NCBI RefSeq assembly: GCF_031143425.1
Contig: NC_090446.1
Coordinates: 1,028,351,066 to 1,028,415,065 of the forward strand
DNA from: Pleurodeles waltl
Taxonomy: Eukaryota; Chordata; Amphibia; Caudata; Salamandridae
DNA length: 64,000 bases
Direction: 5' to 3'
Positions 48,355 to 60,639 of this stretch are shown here, in pieces. Numbering within the stretch: position 1 is the first letter of the stretch; every line of letters starts with the position of its first letter. The notes beneath the pieces are model-generated. The model did not search any database and had not been told where the DNA came from. It was given only the letters and a program-made list of their open reading frames with translations. The position numbers and the translations under genes were made by a program.

Positions 48355-48971
48355 GGGCCTCATTACGACTCTGGCGGGCGGCGGAGGCCGCCCGCCAGGA
48401 TGCCGCCCTCCAAAATACCGCGCCGCGGCGGGTATTACAAGTTTTCCCCTGGGCTGGCGGGCGGTTGCTGAAAAACCGCCCGCCAGCCCAGGGGAAAACG
48501 ACCTTCCCACGAGGATGCCGGCTCGTAATCGAGCCGGCGGAGTGGGAAGGTGCGACGGGTGCAGTGGCACCCGTCGCGTATTTCAGTGTCTGCAAGGCAG
48601 ACACTGAAATACTTTGCGGGGCCCTCTTACGGGGGCCCCTGCTGTGCCCATGCCATTGGCATGGGCACAGCAGGGGCCCCCAGGGGCCCCACGACCCCCC
48701 CTACCGCCATCCTGTTCATGGCGGCTTTCCCGCCATGAACAGGATGGCGGTAGGGGGGGTCAGAATCCTCATGGCTGCGGAGCGCGCTCCGCAGCCATGG
48801 AGGATTCACACGAGCAGCGGAAAGTCAGCGGGAGACCGCTGACTTTCCGCTTCTGACCGCGGCTGAACCGCCGCGGTCAGAATGCTCGTTGGAGCACCGC
48901 CAGCCTGTTGGCGGTGCTCCCGTGGTCGGTGGCCCTGGCGGCCACCGGCCGCCAGGGTCAGAATGACCCTC
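48355..48971 (-). mobile_element. Hairpin-array MITE C, 617 bp, TSD CAT
   Basis: The ends are GGGCCTCATTACGACT and, inverted, GAGGGTCATTCTGACC; CAT flanks both sides (48352-48354, 48972-48974). The stem-loop order is the reverse of copies A and B. Clear stems are TTTTCCCCTGGGCTGGCGGG (48442-48461) with its complement to 48498, CCGGCTCGTAATCGAGCCGG, GCGACGGGTGCAGTGGCACC, ATTTCAGTGTCTGCAAGGCA and complement, GGGGCCCCTGCTGTGCCCAT and complement, CCGCCATCCTGTTCATGGCG and complement, GCGGAAAGTCAGCGGGAGAC and complement, and GGAGCACCGCCAGCCTGTTG. It lies at the edge of an older MITE-like repeat. Confidence 0.92.
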
Positions 48972-48974
48972 CAT

Positions 48975-49240
48975 ATTTATAAAGTGGCACTAGATCAGTC
49001 TAGCGCCATTTTTACTTGGCTTGCATCACATTTTTATGAGCAATGCTGTTCCTTGCATCATTTAACAATAATGATATGCAAGGTAGGCGTTCCCTCCTAA
49101 AAAATTATGCTAGCCCCATATTTACAAGCCATCGGGAAAATTATGCATGCCTAGGATCACCTGGGAAAAATGGAGCTAAGTCTGATTTGCATCAAAATTT
49201 TAACACCTGGTCAGACCAGGCGTTAAAAAGATGCACAGCC
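48975..49240. repeat. Degenerate hairpin MITE sequence
   Basis: Short stems recur: GGCACTAGATCAGTCTAGCGCC, TTGCATCAT...ATGATATGCAA and AACACCTGGTCAGACCAGGCGTT. Pre-insertion sequence across copy C would read ACCATATTTATAAAGTGGC, similar to the CATATTTATAAAATGGCAC word (inverted) at 60801-60821. This could be one end of the fourth Harbinger-like region, or an independent MITE. Confidence 0.45.
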
Positions 49241-49350
49241 ACAATTATATGAGGAGAACTCTCAGAAAGAACTCTGGCAAACAATAGGACAACATGGACC
49301 TGTTACTGCTACAGCTCGGCACCGAGAGACGCCAACAGTGATGACGCTAA

Positions 49351-52271
49351 GTGCCACCAGCACCTCTGCAGCACCCTCAATCTCTACAACAGCAGCCACA
49401 AAGGCAGCGCAAAAGGAGACAGAGAATATCTCGCCAACGGATATCCATCCTTGCCCTCAGGGAACAAGAAGTCATCAGACACTACTGTCTCAAGCGGGAG
49501 TCCATAGTACGCCTGTTCCACTACATTGCTTCCCACATCATGGCGAGAATGGAAAGTTCAACACCATACCACCCATGACCAAGCTCCTGGCTGTGCTCCA
49601 CATGTTGGCCTATGGCTCATTTCAGACAACTGCTGCACGAGTTGGAGGAATCTCACAACCATCCTTTTCTGCCTTCCTCCCTACGGTACTGGACGCAATC
49701 ATCCACCTCACTCCCCACCACATCCTGTTCCCCAACACAAACTGCAGCAAGAGGAGACAAACAAGAATTCTACATTCTACCTCATGTGCTGGGTGCAATG
49801 GACTGCACACATGTCCAACATGTCCCTCCTGCTACAATGGAACACCTTTTTAGGAACAGGAAACACACACAAACGATAAACGTTCAGGCCATTGTGGACC
49901 ATCCCGGGATAGTCAACAACATCCTGGCTAAATATTCTGCCTAGATCTTCCAACACTCAATAATAAACCAGCGCTTCCAGAATGGACAATATGGCAATGG
50001 CCTACTCATAGGTAAGAAAGCAGACATGACATAACACATACAACATACTGAATATGTGGGACAAACAATACACACACCACACTCCGCACACATTGACAGG
50101 GAAGTATAGATGACCGCTCAGTAATACATATGCAACATGCATCACTCCACACATCCAGTGCACATCACCCTCACAAACGCCCACATATACAAGTCCCTTG
50201 AACCACTGGACTGTCATGTTCACTGATGCTCTGGTGGAGCAGTGCCCTCTCTGTGTTTAAAAGGTGGTGTCAAACCACAGCATGGTGCCTAACGCTGACT
50301 GGAAAATAAGGCCCTTTCACACACATCACTTAGGCCCTCATTACAACTTCGGCAGTCTTCACAGAAGACCGCCGAAGCTGAGGGCGCCAGTATACCGCCA
50401 GTCTGGCTCCCTATTTGGGCTTTTCCGCTGGGCCAGCGGACGGTAAAAGTGTTACCGTCCGCTGGCCCCGCGGAAAAGTCACATCAACATTGCTGCCGGC
50501 TCGTAATAGAGCCGGCGGCAATGCTGATGTGCAGCGGGTGCAGTAGCACCCGTCGAGCATTTCACTGCCTGAAATTTGGGCAGTGAAATGCGCGATGGGG
50601 CTGTGCCTGGGGGCTCCTGCACTTCCCATGCCAAGTGCATGGGCAGTACAGGGGCCCCCAGGGGCACCCCAAGTCCCCCTTACCACCAGCCTTTCCATGG
50701 AGGTGTTTACTGCCGTGGCCAGGCTGGCGGTCAGGGACTCCTAATCCCCAGAGCAGCTGTGCTTGCACTGCTGTCCTGGGATTATGACCGCCAGGCGGAA
50801 GCCTGGCGGTTTAGTGGAGGGGCCGGCGGTGTGGCCATCGATATTGCGCCACAGACATAATAGCTGGCGGAACACTGCCAGCCTGTTGGCAGTGTTACCA
50901 CCAGCTTACCGCCAGCTGCCAGGGTCGTAATTAGGCCCTTAGTGTGGTAGTGGTCAGCAATGGGTCTCACAGTGGGCATGCAACTGTCAAACAACTTGCA
51001 TATTGGCACTGCCCCACATTTACGACAATCTGGAAACCTGATGCAGCACCATGAAATAATGCCACCCAGGGTTAGCATCACCATTGCCTAAGGAGACAAA
51101 TACCTGATACTCTCATAGGGTATACTTTTCACATGTGTGGTGCATACTGCAGCACGCATTGAAAGAAGAAATTGCCATCATTGATTATTCATGTGCAGGA
51201 AGGGACACCATACTGAACAGAAACAATCAAACCTGCAAAACCCCCATCTTTCTAACATGCTACAAGGATGCCTAAAATGACGCTTAGCAGCTGAACTGCT
51301 ACCAGGGCACTGGTAGAGGTCAGAAATGTACCATATCTAGGAGATATGTCACATTGCTAGCTTTTACCGGTGATGCAGAGCATTGCAGAAAAACACCTCT
51401 TCCTCTGTCCTGTACCACAGGTGTTTGTCACATACATAGCAATACATCTTACACTATGATGCCACACTTTGCATGATCTCCACATACACACAAGCCATGA
51501 AATATCGATTACAGCTCTGTGTGCAAGGGGTTGTACCATGTCCGGGGAGGGGGGGAGTTCACATGCAACACACAGGGCACAAAACCTGTCTCATAGCACA
51601 CACCACACAAAATAGCTACAAACTCACACAACGTGGCTCTTTTTAAAGTCAAAAGTTATAGGACAAATGTACAATGATTTACAACATCACACATATCCCA
51701 CATAGGTGAGCCGTCAAGCCAAACAAATCCTACAATCACCATGCTCCTGAGGTTCAACTCTTGACTGGAAAGTTCACCACCACACAACAATACAACCATG
51801 CATGCAGACAGGAACCCATACAATGCCAGATGCTCGTTAGATTCTCCACTCCAATGACAAATACTGTGCCAGGCCAGCAAGCAAAAAACCACAAATGCAA
51901 GTCTGACACCTTCCACTGCAGCAGACCAAGGTTATGGCATCATGCCATAGGTCATGACCCCATATGGAAACGCACATACAGATGCCGAGAAGGTTTACAA
52001 TGATACACACAAAAGGTCCAGAAATGTGGTGGATAGGGCATTTGGCATCATGAAATCCAGGTTCAGGTGCCTAGATGTATCTGTTGGAAGACTATTATAT
52101 GCACCACACCTTGTGTGCAAAATATTACTAGTCTGTGCAATTTTTTACAACATCTGTGTTCGTACCAATGTCCCCTGGGAGGAACACATTGAGGTCCCCA
52201 GGGAAGATGATGAGGCCAATAAGGCAAGACAGGAGGATGGGGAAGAACAAAACTCTGCTGCTAGAGCATGA
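49351..52271 (+). pseudogene. HARBI1-type transposase of fourth Harbinger-like region, with intron
   Basis: The N-terminal frame has REQEVIRHYCLKRESIVRLF. After a frameshift near 49565 it reads TKLLAVLHMLAYGSFQTTAA and GISQPSFSAFLPTVLDAIIH, and after another near 49740 HVLGAMDCTHVQHVPP (first Asp), LFRNRKHTQTINVQAIVDHP and AKYSA followed by a stop where the HDS Asp is expected. RFQNGQYGNGLLIG leads to a donor (ATAG|GTAAGA, about 50012). The intron holds hairpin array D. Exon 2 starts near 51923 with GYGIMP, a stop for the expected Trp, MTPYGNAHTDAEKVYNDTHK (Glu), VVDRAFGIMKSRFRCLDVSV and an acidic end at 52271. This is a different lineage from elements 1-3. Confidence 0.88.
50333..50938 (-). 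mobile_element. Hairpin-array MITE D, 606 bp, TSD TTA
   Basis: The ends are GGCCCTCATTACAACT and, inverted, GGGCCTAATTACGACC, with TTA on both sides (50330-50332, 50939-50941). It has the reversed module order of copy C but more mismatches, so it looks older. Stems include CTTTTCCGCTGGGCCAGCGG with its complement, CATCAACATTGCTGCCGGCT with its complement, CGGGTGCAGTAGCACCCG, CATTTCACTGCCTGAAATTT/GGGCAGTGAAATG and a stem around TGCACTTCCCATGCC. It sits in the intron of the fourth transposase gene, so it need not have damaged that gene. Confidence 0.9.
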
Positions 52272-55170
52272 AAAAAAGGACAATATTGTGCAAAACGTCT
52301 TCACTTGGAGACTGAATTTATCGTCACTTAGCACAAATTTTTAAATAAATCACTTAAATACAGATCTGTCTCAGAGTACTTTTTTGACCCACACATGCCT
52401 AATAAACTCACCCACATTTTGGAAAGCATGACTAGGCCACAACAGATAGAAAGTCAATTAGGAACACACTTAGAAACTCAAAACAACTGCACACAATGCA
52501 CTAATAAATGAATGTGTGGGTGAAATGTATGCGTAGCTTGTGGATCAAATCATATAGCATAGCAACACACACCTCACACAAGTGTGTCTGGTTCACATTT
52601 GACAGCAGGCACATAGGAAAAAAAATATGATGACTGCCAAACACATATCAGTTGGTAACTTGCATGCATGACAAGCCATGTCATAGCAAGTCACAAACCT
52701 TGGCAAACTGTACATGGGAATAGGGACACAGACATTTAGAAACATGCATGTCCTCCTCATAGCTGTCAGGAGTATTCACGCAATCCAAACACACCTATAG
52801 TGCATGTGACCAAGGATTACGAATGCGGCTGTGTCTGACTGCTCATGTCCAACAAACAAATGTGGCAGTCCAGCTGAGTAACTCCTCTGCTTCACTTTGC
52901 CAGCCAACATGTGGAGGTGACTCTGACAGTGCAAAAGTGCTGTGGCTAGTGTGAGAGATGTGTGGGGGCCAGTCATCTCATCTAGCAAATAATGGAAATG
53001 GTATGGCAAATTTAGCTCAGCCTGTAGAAGGAGCAATGTCTGTTGCTAAAGTCCACATGTAAGAATTACCATGACATGCATGAAGGACTAGACATTGAGG
53101 ATGAGGAAGATATGTAACAAGGAAAATCTGCACAAACTGTGCCAGCAACGTTGACCTAGGAGCCTACAGTACACAATCTGGCTTCAAAGTGTGGGAACGA
53201 TCACACAATGTCAAATCCTCACTTTACAAAACAACATTGTAGCTATGTAATTACATACACATAATCAAAGCCTTTGTGTAGGTCAGCAAATATCCCAGTC
53301 ACATTGCTAGCGACTCCACCTATGTGCTTGACCAGCACACACAAGGGTAAGTGATGCAAGTGGAAAATGACACCATCTGTACCCTGGGTCTGCACACATT
53401 ACCCTGTACCACCATCTACCAATGACCTAATAATGCATTATTGGGAAAAATACCAAATGATATAACATAGTCATGTCAATCCCTAGTGTATGATAAAACA
53501 AGTTCAACCTAGTACATAACCTGTTAGTCCCTAGTACATAACAGGACAAGGCTGACATCAACAACCTGTAAGTCCCTAGTATAATAGTGTGAGGCTGGCA
53601 TCAACAACCTGTAAGTCTCCAGTACATTTCTGCAGTTGACTGTGCACTGCAGTGGCGTAACAAAACTTGAGGATGCCCACCCACCAGCATAATCCCCTGA
53701 GGGGGCTACATCCAATCTGTACACAGTTGGGGGGGCCTGCTGCACATGCACAGTGAACTGTGCTGAAGGGGCCACCGTGAGCTCGGGGCCACACCAGCAC
53801 CAAGGGGACTGTGGGGACATTTAAAATGCCACTGGTGCACTGATGAGTAGCCTGCCATCCCTATCGGATAGCAGCCCTGCCATGCAGAGTGTGTGCTAAA
53901 TGGGAAGTTCCTGCAAAACTACATGGTGAGGAACTGTGCAGTCATAGAGTATGTGGACACTAAATTGACACTAAACTAATCCTACATGTACCCTCTAGAT
54001 GCACCAGCCTTGGTTTAGCCTGTAACTTTGAACATAGACAGATGAAAACTTTCAACATATGGCATGGTTTATGTGAAAAACAACCTTTGAACATGTGTCT
54101 AGATACACATGTATCTACACAGGTACTATGTTTGACACTGAGATGAGCAAAGGTTTTTGTTCAGATGGTGCGCAATGACTCATGAAGGATACAAATGTTT
54201 GTAGAAGTTAAGTTCCTAAGCATACCATTCTAGTAGACATCACACATGAAAAACATATACCACCCACTAGAATGTCCCATATGTTCCAACCATGACACAT
54301 GTCAGTCCATCATACCCAATAACTTTTATGCATTGGGAACTGTAATTTACACGTGTTGCATTACACCATGATGTCTGGCCCTCAGACCACACCATAGATT
54401 GTCCCACACATGCACTTACATAGGTCTGGGTTAGCGTAGCGCATAACAGGCCAAGTCACCAGCATCCCTAGGTATGCTGTTGTCAAGGGTACCATGTACA
54501 TGAACATGTTTTGCAAATGGGCCAGTTAACCTATGATATGTGGCCAAACCAACAGAGGAAGTGTGAAAAATGCATAGGGTAAGACCAACAATGCAAGTTT
54601 CCACACATATGTACACGCACAGTACACACACTGTACACATGTGAAGACCACAGACCAACATACATAAACAAACACATTTCAACATTTGCATAAAATAAGA
54701 CTCATGTGGTCATTTCCTGCCATCGCACATAAAAAAAACGACGCATCACACCAGCCCATCAAAATTAAGACAGTGTGCCCAGCTGTCCAACCAAAAAACA
54801 CGGATGCATAAAAAAATGATGCATCACATGAAACTTGACGCATACTCTCAGGAAGTGATGCAATTGAACTTCCTTGCTGCAAACATGGTAAAGTGAAGTT
54901 GCTTTTACTTTCCCTTTACAGTCTATTAGTCTGTGCTTGTGTGAAGTTGTGTGGTGCTGGTGTGAGGAGGTTTTTTTTTTGTGAGCCTGGTGCGCTGTCT
55001 GCGTTATGTACCAAAAGACTTTTTTTGTTGTGTTTTTGTCTTTTTGTATTGCTATTAACTATGTATTGTCAGATGTCTGTCTCTGGGGTAGATTAGTTTG
55101 GTGGGGTAGTTGGGGGTAGTTTGGGGGTATTTCTATAAGTTTTTGGGTTACAGTAGAGTTTGGATGGGGT
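52272..55170. other. Non-coding interior of the fourth Harbinger-like region
   Basis: The sequence is rich in CACA/TGTG words. No protein family is recognisable. The short Cys-rich frame at 54893-55096 is low complexity with a T-run (54970-54980) and is not supported as a gene. Confidence 0.45.
53478..53632. repeat. Short tandem repeat, about 45-bp unit
   Basis: ACCTGTAAGTCCCTAGTA and GGCTGACATCAACA-type blocks recur with starts near 53519, 53567 and 53610, with a degenerate copy near 53480 (CAATCCCTAGTGTATGATAA). About three copies are visible. Confidence 0.7.
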
Positions 55171-55560
55171 ATGTCGGGGAAGGGAAGGGCAAGGCGTATG
55201 ATTGCAGATGAGCTGGGATGTTTCATATGGCTTGTCTGTTACTACCTCTCCAATATGGAGGCTATGAGTGGCAGTGTCACCCTTGGCTATAAGACGAAAG
55301 CACTGAAGCTGCAGTGGGGCAAGGTCCACCACCAGCTTACCCACATATATGATGTTAAGCTCACAGACCACCATCTGAAGCACTGGTTAGCAGACCTAGT
55401 TGCCTGGGAACAGGACCTCCTGGACCACCTGGGAATAGAGGTCGGCGGTACCCTGGGAAAATACACCTTATGTGTGGCTGATTCCAACCTAATTCTTTTG
55501 TGTCTGTTGGCCATAGGGTTTACTTTATCATGTCATGACAAAGGCCAGGACTGCGAGTAA
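55171..55560 (+). pseudogene. Possible Myb/SANT-like gene of the fourth Harbinger-like region
   Basis: An open frame starts MSGKGRARRMIADELGCFIW. Its middle reads KTKALKLQWGKVHHQLTHIY and then VKLTDHHLKHWLADLVAWEQ, with spaced Trp residues and a TDHHLKHxWADL segment in the place of the third helix of a Myb/SANT-like domain. It ends in LLDHLGIEVGG and a tail of uncertain frame. It stands where a second DNA-binding partner could sit, but on the same strand as the transposase, unlike elements 1-3. The assignment is by pattern only. Confidence 0.45.
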
Positions 55561-56835
55561 TGTGTCTGTGCCAACCTGCATCCATGACAAGGGCAGCAAT
55601 GCACCGTCAGTCATGCAAATGGCATATTCCTGTCTTTGTTTCATGTGTTTAACCAGATTTTGAAGGGCACCAAAGCCAACACATGGTTCATGGAGCAAGG
55701 GTACATGGTAACTAGGGACAAATGTCCATGTGCATCAAGGGCATGACCACTGTAGTATCTTGCATGATCATGTACATGAGATGACAAAAATGACGCAGGA
55801 GTATAGGGAGTCATGGATGTGTGTGTTCCCTGAGTCATCTATGTGCAGAGTAACACAACAAGGTGAAATGCTTGTAAAAAGTGTCAGCTGAATGTCCCCT
55901 GCAAAACGTGACCAACGTAGCTGAGACATGTATGTATTGTACCAGTACATATCTGCATATGTTAGCATGACTTACCTATGGCTGTCATAGAGACATGCTG
56001 AGGGCTCACTAGAATATTTCCTGAACTAACTCTTCTATGTCCATCTGCAAAACGTGTAATGTGTAAAATTTGTCCATGCTGTTAATTGTACAACACTCAC
56101 AGTGCAATGTCTCATGTCATGTCTTGCAGGTGGACCCACCCACTACACCATTTGAGAGATGGCAAGCTTTGTAGACCCCAATGCTACCAGTAAGTTTCAT
56201 CCTATATGTCTAATGTGTAGTGCAAGGTGTGTAGTGCAAGAGTTGAATGTGAAGTTGTCTGATGTGTTCAATGCCAGTTAAACATTGCCTGTATGGCAAT
56301 TTGGACTCCATTATCCATCATTGGATATGGACAGTGTGTCAGATGTTATGTCCAGTTTGTGGAGAACATCTAAGTGATGCACTGGTGGCAACGTGTGCTG
56401 CAAGGGCCATGTGATTGTTGGACACAGTATATACGGAGACAAACATAATGATGACAGTAAAGACATGTGCCAGTAGTACTGGTTTTAAGACATGTATGCT
56501 GGGTGGCAATGTGATGGCAGTACTGCATGTTACTGCTCTGTGTGCCACACATAGCACACAGTTACACAGGGCATTTTAGGATTAGGGACCATGTGAATAG
56601 ATCACTAAGGGGCTTAAGATGAAGCCCCTTGCGCCAGCAGTGCTTCACCTTTTGCCCTATGAAAAGTAACCTGCGGTACAAGTGGCTTGTAAATAAGCAC
56701 CTCAGATATGGGGGACATAGCTCTCCATACCACACATGAGCACTACATTTGATTTGCACACCTATGTTGTTTATACCCAATACGCCATGTTGGATGTGGC
56801 AACATTGGCAAGCCATCTGCCCAATGCACTTTTAG

Positions 56836-57204
56836 ATGGCATGTTACATCCATGGTCTAACAGCCAACATATTCTCAGTACAGAACCGTGCTTTTGAGAA
56901 ACGTGCAGAACGGTACCGGCACATCCGTATTGTGGAAAAAGCATTCTGGCAGATGGGCCAATGTTACACGCAAGAAAAAGCATTGGGGTCCTGGCACGCA
57001 TTTTCCCATGGTGGACCACCAAAACAACCAGAACCTAGCACCCACACACCAGCCAAGTCACAGAAAGAGGACATAGATGGCTCTGCATGTTCTGCACCCT
57101 CTACGTCAACAGCAGTGCCATCACGTCCCCAGCCAGGACCTCCACTCAGGGCACAGACATTTGAGCAAGAAGTGAGGCAGGATATGGCTGACCGGAAGTT
57201 GTGA
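56836..57204 (+). CDS. Unrecognised 122-residue frame, possible transposon-protein tail
   Basis: The frame begins MACYIHGLTANIFSVQNRAF, has a charged helical part (EKRAERYRHIRIVEKAFWQM) and a Pro/Ser/Thr-rich part (KQPEPSTHTPAKSQ, APSTSTAVPSRPQPGPP), and ends FEQEVRQDMADRKL. The composition resembles the C-terminal tails of the Myb-like proteins in the other elements, and it follows the 55171-55560 frame on the same strand. It may be a downstream exon of that gene. No family is recognised. Confidence 0.3.
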   Translation: MACYIHGLTANIFSVQNRAFEKRAERYRHIRIVEKAFWQMGQCYTQEKALGSWHAFSHGGPPKQPEPSTHTPAKSQKEDIDGSACSAPSTSTAVPSRPQPGPPLRAQTFEQEVRQDMADRKL

Positions 57205-57517
57205 TGTAAAAATGAGAAAGAAAGACAGACAAAATATAACAAATGTTCTGTTCCATGGAGGCCAAATCCAGCATACGCTGACTTTTGACCCAGCCTTTTG
57301 TAGCATATCTTCCCTTTCCCTTATTTTTTACGTTTTTAAAACTTGGGGTTTTAGATAGTTAGGGTTAGCATATTTAGCAAAGTGTAGAATAGTTTTAGAA
57401 CATCATTTTTATTCTTAGGGGTCGGTTTTTGGGTTTCTACTGTTCTTAGTGTTTTTAGGGGGATGGGTTTTGTTTTGGGTGTTTGTGTTAAACATGTAAA
57501 AAAAAACACACAAAAAA

Positions 57518-57555
<38 letters not shown>

Positions 57556-58860
57556 TATATATATAAATATTTGTTTAGGCTATATGTTTCATTAGTCAAT
57601 GTTTAGTTGTAGTCAGTGTTGTCCTTGTATACTGTTGTCTCTTAAAGGGTGTTGATGTTTATTATGTGGTGTTACATGTATAGCATAAGTTAAGATAAGG
57701 TAAGTTAGATTTACGGATGAGTTTAGATAAGTTAGTATAGTTTAGGTTACTGTAGGTGAGTTAGAAAGTATAGGTTTTTTTAGGCTGAGAATTTTTGTAT
57801 TATTAAACATCGCACTGGGAGGCCTTCTGGTAGGTAAGCGATATGTAAGACAGATAAACTAAACTAAACTAAACTGACCACTATATGGTCTCCATTATGA
57901 TTTACTGTCTGGACAAGTAAGGTTAGACATGTGCCTTTGGATTTGCAACCAGTTGTTATTTACATGTGTGACTATGTGTATCCCCTATGGCCAAGTAACT
58001 GCCAGTTTGGCAATGATATCACATCAGATACTCAATACATTCTTCAGCAATGTACGTGACATAGTGGATGTGCATGGTTACACATCCCAATACAAGTCAT
58101 CTTACACCATTTCTTACAATTGGTAAGTAATGCGACTTGCATCTTTTTAGAAGTTGTTGTTATTGCACTCCCCCTAAATTGGGAAATTGATATTGGCACA
58201 CTCATGACTGCCCCTCACAGTCTTACACATGTATAATTTGGTTGTCACATCAATGTTGTACTGGTGCCACAATCCTAGCTTTTCCCAGACACTTGTGTAG
58301 TACATCAAACAAGCCATCGCAATCCATGCATGCTACCTGTTACATGACATGCTTGAGAGACTCAGAAATAACGTGCCAATCCACGTAGCTATCAGTCACC
58401 TCAATCATGTTTCAGTCATTGTGTGTGGCTTGGTGTCTGACACAAAGCCATGCATTTCCTTTTGGTAAGTTCTCAGTGTATTAGCTTCACACAATTCATA
58501 CAGTACAGACGGTTACTGCATCAGACACAATTCCATGTGTTATTTTAGAGAATTTATTTACATGTGCAAGTTATGTTTCTGATGATGTACATTGTACAGG
58601 AGAGATCCCAAGCCATTGGATGTCCAGTCATGGTCCAAGGGGCGGGTGGTCATGTCACTAGACATGTGCAGGATAGGAGTGCATCAGTGAGGAGGTGTTC
58701 ACATTGCCAATAGGTAGGATTGGTCACAATGACAGTCCATGTGTGATAAGTGAACAGGGGTAGAGTGAAGAGGGGACATTGCCAGTTGTTACAAGACTGG
58801 CATGATCTTCGGCACAGAACTAAGGAGATACTGTCCATGTGCCACAGACTGCAGCTACCG
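57205..58860. other. Non-coding, A/T-rich, with microsatellites
   Basis: No gene is visible. The stretch holds an (AT)n tract and a short AAACT pentamer run (57857-57877, AAACT repeated four times). Sequence is otherwise unremarkable TG/CA-rich DNA. Confidence 0.5.
57520..57572. repeat. AT dinucleotide microsatellite
   Basis: AT repeats run almost uninterrupted from 57520 to 57550, then continue in broken form to 57572. An A-run with CACA (57497-57519) precedes it. Confidence 0.9.
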
Positions 58861-59174
58861 CGTAGTTTTAAGAGGTGAATGATGTACCTTCCACATCTGC
58901 ATCCTTTGATATGTGCGGTGCCTGCCACACCCTGGGGGGTGCTGGTGTTGAAGTGGAGGGAGGCACACACACATCAGGATCTGGAGATGTGGATTCCAAG
59001 GTCCTGGCAATTGTCATCTGTGGAAAGATGAAGGGCATTACTGCAGCAAGGTGGATCTACTGGTTTTGTAACACAGCAGCAATGTTGCGGGGGTAGGCAG
59101 CCAGGTTGTCACTGATGGAGGCCAGCATCTACTGCATGGACTCCAGAACAGTTTGGATAGCCCCCATACTGTTG

Positions 59175-60590
59175 TCAATAACACTGGGGCAACTTTCTCA
59201 GGACACCAGTTATGTCAGCCTGGGACTTCTTAAGTCCATGTAGCAGAGAGTGGGAGCCTCTGGTGGCAGTGAAGTTGTCCTTATTCAGACTGCAGCACCT
59301 CTGGACTCCCTCTAGGTTGCCTGCTATTGTCTCTATCCCCACCCGCATCTGCTGTGCCAGGTCCCACTGGACTCCTACCTCTGTTTTTTGGATGATGGTG
59401 TCTGGGTCATTGGAGTCCAGGGCTGTGTTGGCCAGTGGTGTGTGTTGTCTGTTGGGTGTGTCATGTGGATACTCCATAATGCCTCCCTGTGACTAGAGAT
59501 GGTGTCTCAATGACACCCAGGACTTCCTGGAGAGTGTCAACATTGATGGTCTGCAGCTGGTCATCCACTTCATTAGAGAAATCCAGGACAGGCAGCTTGG
59601 CAGGAGGTAAGGCATCATCCTCAGCAATGAGATAGTGACATGTCAATCTTGAAATGTAGTAGCTGTTGGCCTAAGGCATCACGTTCTTGATCCTGGTGCC
59701 TCAGTTCCATGGGGCAGGGCTACACATCAAGGCCCTCATTTATGGGTCCCTAGTGGCACATTGTGCCACCAGACCGTCATTTTATTTTAACGCTCCATTG
59801 GCACAATCTGCATTCCCCATTTCCCAGTTTGTTACACCCACCTTCCATGACTCATCATGGGCTTCTGCATATGTACCCCTCTCATTAAGTTGACTGGGTG
59901 ACATTTGCATGCTATAAGTGTTGTTTGGGAATTTTCCACACAACACAAATGGAGCATATGGAATTTGTTGCATTGGCAGTTCATGGTTCTTTAGTAAGTG
60001 GCTGAATCTTCAGAAAGTCCATGGGTGTTGTAAGAGTGATGGAAGGGGGTGAGCTGTCCCCATGCATCCTCCTTGTCACCTTGAGTCATATGTTCTGCAT
60101 CCTGCAACACCCACTGTAAGGATCAACCACTACTTGTGTATGTGTTCAGACAGGAAGGTATCCCTACCTACACAACGACAGGAATGATCGCTGGCACCAT
60201 CTCCTCCAGCTCCTCCTGGGGTGCCGGACTTCCACCTCTGGTCTGTAATGCTGCCTTTCGGGTTGCTGACCAGTTTCTCTTTAGTTCTGCACTTGCAATC
60301 ATGCCAACGTTTTTTACAATGGGACACATACCTCTTGACCTCAGCCACACTGTTGACTTTGTCTACTATTGGCTGCTATATGGCCTCCTTCCTACCTATT
60401 GGCAATTTAGAAGTGGCGAAGAGCTGGTGTTGGTGCTCCGTCACCTCCGTCACCTCTGTGATCAAGATGCTGTTCTCCTCCTCACTGAAGCGACACTTCC
60501 TCTACCTTTTCCCCTTTTCCTGTGAGTCTGTCTGTCCATCCTGGCTTGTATAGGGCTCATTAGGGTCTCTTTGGGGTATCTTGTGTCCTG
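59175..60590 (-). pseudogene. Myb/SANT-like gene A of the fourth Harbinger-like region
   Basis: On the minus strand near 60500 the frame reads RFSEEENSILITEVTEVTEH and QHQLFATSKLPIGRKEAI, then a stop (TAG for the expected TGG Trp), QPIVDKVNSVAEVKRYVSHC and KKRWHDCKCRTKEKL. This is a textbook Myb/SANT-like DNA-binding domain with the CKKRWxDxKxRTKEK signature. A continuation, frameshifted, appears at 59646-59461 and 59477-59175 (QKTEVGVQWDLAQQMRVGIE, LHGLKKSQADITGVLRKLPQ). Sequence from about 59733 to 60120 between these parts looks like an intron, possibly with MITE sequence that starts GGCCCTCATTTATGGG. Confidence 0.72.
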
Positions 60591-60639
60591 CATTCTCCAT
60601 CTTGGGTCCTCTTGGCTTGTTTTCCTTTTAACTGTTTTT

